A stretch of 9,739 nt of DNA, taken from assembly GCA_945901145.1 (NCBI GenBank), contig CAMDJY010000040.1, positions 1-9,739 on the forward strand, in the 5' to 3' direction. The first letter of the stretch is position 1. Each line of letters begins with the position of its first letter. The stretch comes from Legionella genomosp. 1 (GTDB taxonomy: Bacteria; Pseudomonadota; Gammaproteobacteria; Legionellales; Legionellaceae). The notes beneath the pieces were generated by a model. That model was not told where the DNA came from. It saw only the letters and a list, made by a program, of their open reading frames with translations, and ran no database searches. Both the position numbers and the translations under genes were made by a program. Shown in pieces: positions 1 to 6,305 of this stretch.

Positions 1-1571
1 AAATTGGGGTATTAGGTCTGAATGGTTCAGGTAAATCGACGTTACTGCGTATCATGGCGGGCGTAGACAAACAATTTGATGGCGAAGCACGACCGCAAAT
101 GGGTATTAAAATCGGTTATTTGGCTCAGGAGCCTGAAATTGATTTACAAAAAACCGTGAAAGCTGTGGTTGAAGAAGCCGTTGCTGAGATGAAAGATAAG
201 TTAGCGCGATTTGACAGTATCAGCATGAAATTTTCAGAGCCAATGAGCGATGATGAAATGAATGCTTTATTAGCCGAACAAGGCGAGTTACAGCATGAGA
301 TTGAATCAGGTAATGGATGGGATTTGGATAGACAATTAGAAATTGCAGCTGATGCATTACGCTTACCTGATTGGGACACGCAAGTCGGCTTGCTTTCAGG
401 CGGAGAGCGACGCCGTGTTGCTCTGTGCCGTTTATTATTATCAAAACCAGATATGCTGTTGTTAGATGAACCAACTAACCATTTAGATGCTGAAAGTGTT
501 GCTTGGTTGGAGCATTACTTAGAAAGTTTTTCGGGAACTGTTGTCGCTATTACCCATGATCGTTATTTTCTTGATAATGCCGCGCAATGGATTTTAGAAT
601 TAGATAGAGGCGAAGGTATTCCCTATGAAGGCAATTATACTGCTTGGCTTGAACAAAAAAATAAGCGTTTAGAATTAGAACAAAAACAAGAAGCTTCGCA
701 TCAGCGGACCATTAAAGCCGAGCTTGAGTGGGTACGTTCATCACCTAAAGGACGTCATGCAAAAAATAAAGCACGTCTGGCGCGTTTTGAAGAAATGAAT
801 TCAAAAGAATTCCAAAAACGCAACGAAACCAATGAAATTTATATTCCCCCAGGCGATAGATTAGGTGATTTAGTGATTGAGGCACAAGGTTTGCGTAAAG
901 CCTTTGGTGATCGCTTATTATTTGATAATTTAAGCTTCAAATTACCGAAAGGGGGCATTTTAGGAATTATTGGTCCAAATGGTGCCGGGAAATCTACTTT
1001 CTTAAAAATGTTGATTGGAAAAGAAAAACCAGATGCGGGGACAATTGTCATTGGAGACACGGTGAACATTGCATCTGTTGATCAAATGCGAGACCACCTA
1101 GACGATCGTAAAACTGTATGGGAAGAAATCAGCGAAGGTCATGATATTATGCAGGTTGGTTCGTTTCAAATGCCCTCACGTGCGTATGTTGGTCGTTTTA
1201 ATTTTAAAGGTGCTGATCAACAAAAAAAAATGGGACATTTATCTGGTGGTGAGCGCAATCGTGTGCACCTAGCTAAATTGTTAAAAAGCGGGGGCAATGT
1301 TTTATTACTCGATGAACCATCGAATGATTTAGACGTTGAAACACTTCGAGCCTTGGAAGAAGCTTTACTAAGTTTTCCAGGTTCAGCGATTGTTGTTTCA
1401 CATGATCGCTGGTTTTTAGATCGTATTTGTACGCACCTTTTAGCATTTGAGGGAGACTCATCGGCAGTATTTTTCGAAGGAAATTATTCAGATTATGAAG
1501 AGGACAGAAAACGACGTTTGGGTGATGCTGTAAAGCCCTCTCGAATTAAGTACCGTCGTTTTAAAGATTAA
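1..1571 (+). CDS. ettA: Energy-dependent translational throttle protein EttA (ABC-F ATPase), 5' partial
   Basis: ABC-F protein with two ATPase domains and no membrane segments. In E. coli, EttA binds the ribosomal E site and gates the first elongation step according to the ATP/ADP ratio. The reading frame is open from base 3; the ATG at 54 is internal, because Walker A of domain 1 (GLNGSGKST, nt 15-41) lies upstream of it. About 34 N-terminal residues are missing compared with the 555-residue E. coli protein. Other motifs seen are signature LSGGERRR (from nt 393), Walker [12 protein letters not shown] (nt 456-488), H-loop THDRYFLD, and a basic P-site-tRNA linker with [16 protein letters not shown]. 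Domain 2 has Walker [10 protein letters not shown] (nt 972-998), LSGGERNR (nt 1239-1262) and [11 protein letters not shown] (nt 1302-1334). Both catalytic Glu are present. The second Walker B has Ser where E. coli has Thr, a mild change. The C-terminus SRIKYRR matches the EttA tail, which argues for EttA over Uup or YheS. A transpeptidase gene follows 31 bp downstream. Confidence 0.96.
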   Translation, partial: IGVLGLNGSGKSTLLRIMAGVDKQFDGEARPQMGIKIGYLAQEPEIDLQKTVKAVVEEAVAEMKDKLARFDSISMKFSEPMSDDEMNALLAEQGELQHEIESGNGWDLDRQLEIAADALRLPDWDTQVGLLSGGERRRVALCRLLLSKPDMLLLDEPTNHLDAESVAWLEHYLESFSGTVVAITHDRYFLDNAAQWILELDRGEGIPYEGNYTAWLEQKNKRLELEQKQEASHQRTIKAELEWVRSSPKGRHAKNKARLARFEEMNSKEFQKRNETNEIYIPPGDRLGDLVIEAQGLRKAFGDRLLFDNLSFKLPKGGILGIIGPNGAGKSTFLKMLIGKEKPDAGTIVIGDTVNIASVDQMRDHLDDRKTVWEEISEGHDIMQVGSFQMPSRAYVGRFNFKGADQQKKMGHLSGGERNRVHLAKLLKSGGNVLLLDEPSNDLDVETLRALEEALLSFPGSAIVVSHDRWFLDRICTHLLAFEGDSSAVFFEGNYSDYEEDRKRRLGDAVKPSRIKYRRFKD

Positions 1572-1602
1572 ATGAGATTGATAGAAGAGGATAGTTGTTA
1601 AT

Positions 1603-2238
1603 ATGAACAAGAAGTTATTACTTGTTTTATCATTGTGTATGAATTTGACGGCATGTATCGAGCCAATTCTAATTGATGATGAATCAACCTTAATTACAGA
1701 TGATACGGGCCATGTTCACCGAACATTGCATTTTTTAAGAGATAAACGCGGGCGTAATTATTTTCCTGAGAAAATTGCTGCATCTGGTGAACGTCACTTT
1801 ATATTTGACCCTAAAGTTTCTGCTTGGGCTGCTTATGATGAAGACGGCGTGCGTGTGCTTACCGGAAGTGCTTCGGGGGGTAAGAATTTTTGTGAAGACG
1901 TCGGCACACCTTGTCGTACCGTGACAGGGGCATTTCGTGTTTATAATAAACGCGGACCAGAATGTAAATCAGGAGAATATCCGGTTGAGACGTTCGGTGG
2001 TGCAAAAATGCCTTATTGTATGTACTTTTATAGAGGGTACACCATTCATGCTGCTTTCGAAGTGCCACCCTATAATTCCAGCCACGGTTGTGTTCGTGTT
2101 TTACCAAGTGCCGCAAAATGGTTGAATGAGGAATTTATTACTGTTGGTACAAAAGTAACCGTTTTATCTTATGATGATGAAAACGGTGATGGCGACTGGA
2201 TTATGAGTAAGCCTGAATTAAAAAACACACCTCACTAA
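1603..2238 (+). CDS. L,D-transpeptidase (YkuD fold) lipoprotein, EnhA-like
   Basis: Predicted 211-residue exported lipoprotein. Residues 1-17 form a short signal peptide (KK, then a Leu-rich core) ending in lipobox LTAC, so Cys18 would be lipidated. Ile at +2 favours outer-membrane over inner-membrane retention. The catalytic signature SHGCVRV is at 160-166, with Cys163 as nucleophile, His161 and Arg165 beside it, and the upstream His149 (YTIHAAF) also expected of the family. YkuD enzymes form or remodel 3-3 peptidoglycan cross-links, or attach proteins to peptidoglycan, in the periplasm. There is no recognisable LysM or other cell-wall-binding domain. Four further Cys (97, 104, 121, 139) inside the domain could form disulfides. 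The size and lipoprotein signal resemble short Legionella/Coxiella proteins annotated EnhA; that resemblance is from memory and is not a confirmed orthology. The ATG is preceded by AAGAGGA at 1585-1591. Gene spacing suggests cotranscription with ettA. The stop codon lies inside the first copy of the downstream direct repeat. Confidence 0.9.
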   Translation: MNKKLLLVLSLCMNLTACIEPILIDDESTLITDDTGHVHRTLHFLRDKRGRNYFPEKIAASGERHFIFDPKVSAWAAYDEDGVRVLTGSASGGKNFCEDVGTPCRTVTGAFRVYNKRGPECKSGEYPVETFGGAKMPYCMYFYRGYTIHAAFEVPPYNSSHGCVRVLPSAAKWLNEEFITVGTKVTVLSYDDENGDGDWIMSKPELKNTPH

Positions 2239-2482
2239 GAACATGTTCACAGAGTTATCCACAGATAATGTGAGTAACTCTATGAAATTGAAAGCATTTG
2301 AAAGCCAGTATTTTCGAGGGTTTTGAAGGGTTTGTTCTTGATATATGAAACACAGAATTAAAAAGAAACTAAAAAATATCCACAGGAAAAATAGATTTAA
2401 CTAGAGCAGAACACGAGATTGATTCTACGTGAATAAAAAGTAAAAAAACAGTCTTGACATCGTCTTTTTTAAAAGTTTTTAC
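2234..2482 (+). repeat. Direct repeat copy 1 (DnaA-box element)
   Basis: First copy of an imperfect ~250-bp direct repeat, lying 302-304 bp before copy 2. Similarity is blockwise. Identical runs are 2234-2246 (which includes the transpeptidase stop codon), 2253-2279 (DnaA-box dyad), a middle block around the GGTTTTGA motif, the ATATCCACAGG block from 2376, and 2420-2482, where only base 2461 differs from copy 2. The stretches between blocks, for example about 2281-2300 and 2335-2370, are clearly diverged. A 2-bp length change lies between the 2376 block and the 2420 block. The contrast between conserved blocks and diverged linkers suggests the blocks are under selection. Confidence 0.9.
2254..2278. 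promoter_or_regulatory. Paired inverted DnaA boxes (dyad), copy 1
   Basis: The 10-base arms GTTATCCACA and TGTGAGTAAC flank the 5-base centre GATAA. Each arm holds one DnaA-box-like 9-mer: TTATCCACA is a perfect consensus match, and TTACTCACA on the opposite strand has one mismatch. As RNA the arms would pair over 10 positions with one G-U and one mismatch. There is no following U-tract, so protein binding is a better explanation than a terminator. Confidence 0.55.
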
Positions 2483-2535
2483 TTCTGTCTTCCAGCAAAC
2501 AAAGCCAGCATAAATTTAAAACAAATTCATTCAAT
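2483..2535. other. Spacer between the two repeats, possible decayed duplication junction
   Basis: This 53-bp stretch lies between the two repeat copies. It shares AGCCAGC (2503-2509) with the recG 3' coding end (2814-2820) at roughly the position expected if copy 1 was once followed by the same recG sequence. Its right part (TTTAAAACA and following bases) loosely resembles the 3' end of the transpeptidase gene before ACTAAGAACATGT. It may therefore be the degenerate junction of a tandem duplication that included both gene ends. The matches are short and chance is not excluded. Confidence 0.3.
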
Positions 2536-2786
2536 ACTAAGAACATGTCCACACAGTTATCCACAGATAATGTGAGTAACTTTTCGTAACTAGATTAATC
2601 TTAAAGTCAGTGTTTTCAAGGGTTTTGACGGATTTTTTTTTGGTGTGCAGGGGAGAGGATTAAAAACAAAATACAAGATATCCACAGGTAAAATAAATTT
2701 AATTTAGTACTGAAATACCAGACTGATTCTACGTGAATAAAAAGTAAAAAAACAGTCTTGACATTGTCTTTTTTAAAAGTTTTTAC
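2536..2786 (+). repeat. Direct repeat copy 2 (DnaA-box element)
   Basis: Second copy of the repeat, running up to and over the stop codon of recG (the TTA at 2783-2785, read on the - strand). Block equivalents are 2536-2548, 2555-2581, 2678-2688 and 2724-2786. The weak box ATGTCCACA (2545-2553) differs from copy 1 (ATGTTCACA) only at the degenerate fifth position of the DnaA consensus TTATNCACA. Copy 1 starts on the stop codon of the left gene and copy 2 ends on that of the right gene. This is what a tandem duplication of an ancestral single intergenic unit would leave. Confidence 0.9.
2556..2580. promoter_or_regulatory. Paired inverted DnaA boxes (dyad), copy 2
   Basis: This dyad is base-for-base identical to the one 302 bp upstream (arms GTTATCCACA and TGTGAGTAAC, centre GATAA). 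It sits in a run of 27 identical bases shared by the two copies, although neighbouring sequence has diverged. The perfect box is at 2557-2565 and the inverted one at 2571-2579. As with copy 1, DnaA binding is inferred from the consensus only. Confidence 0.55.
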
Positions 2787-4861
2787 ACCTGAAAAAAAGA
2801 TTCATAATCACCGAGCCAGCGTGTTGTGATTTCTTTTGCAATATTTGGCTGTTGCTGTATTAATTTTTTTGTAATCTCGCATACCGTTTCCAGTAGCGCT
2901 TGATCGCGCGGTAAAACTGCAATTTTGTAACTCCGGTATCCAGTCTGTGCTTTGCCTAAGATCTGCCCAGATCCGCGTAATTGCAGATCTTTTTCAGCCA
3001 AGATAAAGCCATCTGTTGTTTCTTTTAAAAGACGGAGACGTTCTACAGCAATTTTTGAAAGCGGGCCTTGATAAAGTAATAGGCAGTATGATTTTTGATT
3101 TCCCCGGCCGACTCGGCCTCTTAACTGATGAAGTTGAGAAAGACCTAGTCTCTCTGCATTTTCAATAATCATCAGGCTGGCATTTGGAACATCAACACCA
3201 ACTTCAATCACCGTGGTTGCAACCAATAAATCAATTGTTCCAGTTTTAAATGCTTGCATGGTCTGTTCTTTTTCGTTGGAACGCATACGGCCATGAACTA
3301 AACCAATACGAGCATTGGGAAGCTGAACTTGTAATTTCTCAGCACTAGATGAGGCGGCCATGCATTGCAGTTTTTCTGACTCATCAATTAAAGTGCAGAC
3401 CCAGTATGCTTGGTGTCCCATGGTTATCATCTGCTTTAAACGTTCGATGACTGTGTCTCGTTTTGATTGAGGAATGACTGTGGTTACAATGGGGGTTCGG
3501 CCTGGTGGCAGTTCATCAATGATTGAGAGATCAAGATGCGCAAATTGCGTCATTGCCAAGGTTCTGGGAATTGGCGTGGCAGTCATCATGAGTTGATGTG
3601 GGGTGAAGTTTTGACTGCCTTTTTTTTGTAATAAAAGCCGTTGTTCCACACCAAAGCGATGTTGTTCGTCAATAATAATTAATCCGAGCTGTTTAAATTC
3701 GACGGGTTCTTGAAAAATAGCATGGGTTCCAATGATGAGATGACATGTTTGATTTTTTAATGCGTCTAGGGTTGCTCGACGTTCTTTGATTTTCATTTTG
3801 CCGCTGAGTCTCATCACACAAATATTAAACGGTTCTAACCATTTTTTTAGCGTCAGGGTATGTTGTTCGCTGAGTAGCTCCGTTGGTGCCATGAGGGCAA
3901 CTTGGTGATTTTGTGTGATCACTTGTAATGCTGAGAGCGCAGCGATCACCGTTTTTCCTGAGCCAACATCTCCTTGGACAAGGCGTAGCATGGGTTTTTT
4001 TTGAGTGAGGTCTTGCCGAATTTCTTCATGAACGCGTTTTTGAGCTTGAGTTAACGAGAAAGGCAGATTCGCAATAAATTGATCAAGAATGGCAATTTCA
4101 TAAGTATATGAATACGCTTGTAATAATGACCATTCTTGTCTTGCAAATTGCATGCTTAATCGTTTTGCGAGTAATTCATCAACAATAAGCCGTTTAAGTG
4201 CTGGGTGAGTACCATTTTCTAATGATTCGATAGAAATTTCCGGGGAAGGGTGATGGAGTTCTATTAATGCCTCTGCAATGGAGGGGAGACATAATTCTTT
4301 GAGCATTGTCGGTTCCATCCATTCTAATTGATGTAATAATGGTTCAGCCTGTTTTAAAGCGTTGGTAATTAATGCTCTTAAGCGTGTTTGCTTTAACCCT
4401 TCAGTGCTTGGATAAATTGGGGTCAGAGTTTCTTCAACGATCAACGATTTATCTTGATCCTCAAGGAGCTGATATTCTGGATGCACCATTTCAAAAGTGT
4501 GACGATTGAGTCGAATTTCTCCAAACACGCGAATCATTGGCGATTCACGTAGTTTCATGGCTTGTTGTTGGTTAAAATAAAAAAATCGAAGTTTCAGAAT
4601 TCCGGTTTTATCTTCAATATAACAAGATAGAGTTGATCGTTTACCACGTATGATTTCTACCTGACACACCCGACCACTAATCACACACCAGTCGTTGACA
4701 CGAACATCTCGAATCGGGGTGATTCGGGTTCTGTCTTGGTAGCGATAAGGCAAATGAAACAGAAGATCACTGATCGTTTGAATACCGCATTGCTGAAGTT
4801 TGCCCTTGAGTATCGGCCCAACACCATCTAAAACTTCACATGACTCACTGAGCATAACCAT
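2783..4861 (-). CDS. recG: ATP-dependent DNA helicase RecG
   Basis: Superfamily 2 DNA translocase that regresses stalled replication forks and processes Holliday junctions and D- or R-loops in the cytoplasm. With the start at 4861 it is 692 residues (E. coli RecG is 693). The N-terminal part has the wedge/OB domain (about 50-150), including the HLPYRYQDRT block. The helicase lobes carry Walker A GDVGSGKT (297-304), DEQH box (398-401), TATPIPRT (427-434), motif V VIEVGVDVPNA (551-561) and motif VI QLRGRVGRG (579-587). The C-terminal RecG region with LRGSGQILGKAQTG (about 628-641) follows. The frame extends upstream to a TTG at 4906, but the 15 extra residues have no counterpart in E. coli RecG. 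ATG at 4861 or 4855 fits better, and none of these starts has a clear Shine-Dalgarno. The gene is divergent from gshA. Its stop codon lies inside repeat copy 2. Confidence 0.96.
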   Translation of the reverse strand: MVMLSESCEVLDGVGPILKGKLQQCGIQTISDLLFHLPYRYQDRTRITPIRDVRVNDWCVISGRVCQVEIIRGKRSTLSCYIEDKTGILKLRFFYFNQQQAMKLRESPMIRVFGEIRLNRHTFEMVHPEYQLLEDQDKSLIVEETLTPIYPSTEGLKQTRLRALITNALKQAEPLLHQLEWMEPTMLKELCLPSIAEALIELHHPSPEISIESLENGTHPALKRLIVDELLAKRLSMQFARQEWSLLQAYSYTYEIAILDQFIANLPFSLTQAQKRVHEEIRQDLTQKKPMLRLVQGDVGSGKTVIAALSALQVITQNHQVALMAPTELLSEQHTLTLKKWLEPFNICVMRLSGKMKIKERRATLDALKNQTCHLIIGTHAIFQEPVEFKQLGLIIIDEQHRFGVEQRLLLQKKGSQNFTPHQLMMTATPIPRTLAMTQFAHLDLSIIDELPPGRTPIVTTVIPQSKRDTVIERLKQMITMGHQAYWVCTLIDESEKLQCMAASSSAEKLQVQLPNARIGLVHGRMRSNEKEQTMQAFKTGTIDLLVATTVIEVGVDVPNASLMIIENAERLGLSQLHQLRGRVGRGNQKSYCLLLYQGPLSKIAVERLRLLKETTDGFILAEKDLQLRGSGQILGKAQTGYRSYKIAVLPRDQALLETVCEITKKLIQQQPNIAKEITTRWLGDYESFFQV

Positions 4862-4941
4862 GGAGCATAAAAACAAAGTGGATTCATGATAGCATTGCTG
4901 TGGCAATAAATTAAGTTTAAGACTGATGGTTTGTAAAAAGA

Positions 4942-4979
4942 TATTTGTGCTGCCTCTAATCTAGGCTATCATAGAGTAG
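4942..4979. promoter_or_regulatory. Candidate divergent promoters for recG (-) and gshA (+), overlapping -10 elements
   Basis: The near-palindrome CTATCATAG (4966-4974) gives TATCAT on the + strand (4967-4972) and TATGAT on the - strand (4968-4973), each 5 of 6 to TATAAT. The + strand -10 has a weak TTGTGC 16 bp upstream (4945-4950) and would start transcription about 24 bases before gshA. The - strand -10 would give recG a leader of about 100 bases. The -35 elements are poor, so this rests on the -10 matches and their position. Confidence 0.35.
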
Positions 4980-5002
4980 CTATAAAAAACTAAAAACGCC
5001 CT

Positions 5003-6295
5003 ATGCTTTCAAGTCATTTATTATTTCCTCGATTAAAAACAGCACATCAAGGACCTTTATCCTTGTTAGAAACGCATGTTTTATCAAATAGTTCTAAAAT
5101 TGAAGCTTGGTTTCAAAAGCGTTGGCTAGAAACGCCAGCATTGATTACCACTTCAGTCGATTTGCGTCATGCTGGGTTTAAGATTTCCCCGGTGGATACC
5201 AATTTATTTCCTGCGGGCTTTAATAATCTCCACGCTGATAGCTTAGATTTATGTGTTCAAGCGCTACAATTGGTTATTTCTGAGCGTATGCCAGAGTGTC
5301 GTCGGATTGTTGTGATACCTGAAAATCATACGCGTAATGCTTTTTATTTACAGAGCTTATGGGTATTGCAACAATGCTTAGTAAAAGCAGGATTTTTAGT
5401 GCATCTTGGTAGTTTAGATCCTGAATTAACCGAAGCGGTTTTTTTAGAGACTGCAGAAGGTCATCGACTATGCATTGAGCCTTTGGTCAGAAAAGATCAT
5501 AAAATTTGGATAGGTCATCACGAACCTTGTTTGCTAATTTTGAATCATGACTTATCTGCAGGCATTCCTGATATTCTAAAAAATTTAAATCAACCGATTT
5601 TGCCAGGGTTGGATTTAGGTTGGGGGAGTCGACTGAAATCAAGTCATTTTTTGTTTTTTAATCAAGTTATTGATGAGTTTTCAGAATTAATCGATGTTAA
5701 TTCTTGGCTGATTAATCCCATCTTTTGTGCTGTGAGTGGTGTTGATTTTATGCAACAAACAGGTCTTGAGCCTTTGGCGCATCTTATTGATAAAGTGATT
5801 GCGCATGTGCGTGTTCAATATCAAACGCATGGCATTACTGAAAGACCATTTGTTGCGGTAAAAGCTGATAATGGGACCTATGGTATGAGTGTTATGATGG
5901 TACATGAAGGCAAGCAAATGCTTCAGCTTAATCGTAAGCAACGTACCAAAATGGCGACCCGTAAGGGCGGACAAAAAGTTTCGAATATACTGATTCAAGA
6001 GGGCGTGTATAGCATAGAAACGATGCTGGATCAGGCTGTTGCGGAACCTGTTATTTACTTAATCGGCTCCAAGGTTGTCGGTGGCTTTTATCGTATTCAT
6101 GAAGCACGTGGTTCAGATGAAAATTTAAATACGCCAGGGATGTATTTTAGGCCTATGGCATTTGAGTCTGTGCCGTTAGAAGCTTATGATAGTCCGCGTC
6201 ACCAGGATATATCGAATCGTTTTTATGTCTATGGGGTGATTGCCCGTTTAGCCGCACTAGCTGCTGCACGCGAACATGCAGCAATTGTTTTTTAG
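5003..6295 (+). CDS. gshA: Glutamate-cysteine ligase, A. ferrooxidans type (ATP-grasp-like)
   Basis: Catalyses ATP-dependent joining of L-glutamate and L-cysteine to gamma-glutamylcysteine, the first step of glutathione synthesis, in the cytoplasm. This 430-residue protein does not look like the E. coli GshA family. It matches my recollection of the proteobacterial type first seen in Acidithiobacillus ferrooxidans (TIGR02049-like). Recognisable blocks are VDLRHAGFKISPVDTNLFPA (52-71, residues that define this type), VKADNGTYGMSVM (286-298, glycine-rich nucleotide-binding region) and NTPGMYFRPM (376-385). The start has no obvious Shine-Dalgarno, but no alternative Met occurs before residue 95 and the conserved block begins by residue 52, so ATG 5003 is likely. 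gshB begins 10 bp after the stop, which strongly supports the assignment. Confidence 0.9.
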   Translation: MLSSHLLFPRLKTAHQGPLSLLETHVLSNSSKIEAWFQKRWLETPALITTSVDLRHAGFKISPVDTNLFPAGFNNLHADSLDLCVQALQLVISERMPECRRIVVIPENHTRNAFYLQSLWVLQQCLVKAGFLVHLGSLDPELTEAVFLETAEGHRLCIEPLVRKDHKIWIGHHEPCLLILNHDLSAGIPDILKNLNQPILPGLDLGWGSRLKSSHFLFFNQVIDEFSELIDVNSWLINPIFCAVSGVDFMQQTGLEPLAHLIDKVIAHVRVQYQTHGITERPFVAVKADNGTYGMSVMMVHEGKQMLQLNRKQRTKMATRKGGQKVSNILIQEGVYSIETMLDQAVAEPVIYLIGSKVVGGFYRIHEARGSDENLNTPGMYFRPMAFESVPLEAYDSPRHQDISNRFYVYGVIARLAALAAAREHAAIVF

Positions 6296-6305
6296 AGAAT
6301 AACGT

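Larger units (their letters stand above)
2239..2782. other. Non-coding, A/T-rich intergenic region with duplicated DnaA-box clusters
   Basis: This 544-bp gap lies between two convergent genes and has no convincing coding frame. It is almost filled by two direct copies of a ~250-bp element (2234-2482 and 2536-2786) and a 53-bp spacer. Each copy has one perfect DnaA box and several near-matches: TTATCCACA at 2255-2263 and 2557-2565; inverted TGTGAGTAA at 2269-2277 and 2571-2579; ATATCCACA at 2376-2384 and 2678-2686; inverted CGTGAATAA at 2428-2436 and 2732-2740; and a weaker ATGTNCACA at 2243-2251 and 2545-2553. Each ends in a run of A- and T-tracts. This could be a DnaA-binding locus such as an origin, a datA-like titration site or a DARS-like reactivation site. 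I saw no GATC sites, so a SeqA/Dam-type E. coli oriC is not supported. No origin-linked gene (dnaA, dnaN, mnmG) is in the window. The motifs are seen; the function is inferred. Confidence 0.5.

Noticed and set aside
839..1069. - strand open frame over the second ABC domain of ettA, and similar short - strand frames at 125-379 and 220-474
   Set aside because: These are chance frames opposite conserved ABC-F motifs with no independent support.
2454..2482. TTGACA (2454-2459, and 2758-2763 in copy 2) as the -35 of a + strand promoter, which would make antisense RNA to recG
   Set aside because: At 17-18 bp spacing the -10 positions read TTTTAC or TTTACT/TTTACA, matching TATAAT at only 3-4 of 6. 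No coding frame or clear RNA structure follows. Kept only as part of the conserved block.
2441..2482. A-tract/T-tract arms as a bidirectional terminator for the transpeptidase gene and recG
   Set aside because: The only stems are a 7-bp A/T outer pairing and a 3-bp GAC/GTC hairpin. There is no G/C-rich stem directly before a U-tract on either strand, so a terminator cannot be supported.
2234..2786. Insertion sequence, MITE or CRISPR-like array
   Set aside because: There are only two copies about 300 bp apart, with no terminal inverted repeats, target duplications, transposase frame or short regularly spaced units. The repeat edges coincide with the stop codons of the flanking genes.
4862..4906. 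N-terminal extension of RecG to a TTG start at 4906
   Set aside because: The extra 15 residues have no counterpart in E. coli RecG and the TTG has no Shine-Dalgarno. ATG 4861 or 4855 gives the usual length. Not fully excluded.
5687..5998. 103-codon open frame on the - strand inside gshA
   Set aside because: It lies entirely antisense to a well-conserved gene and has no recognisable motif or ribosome-binding site.
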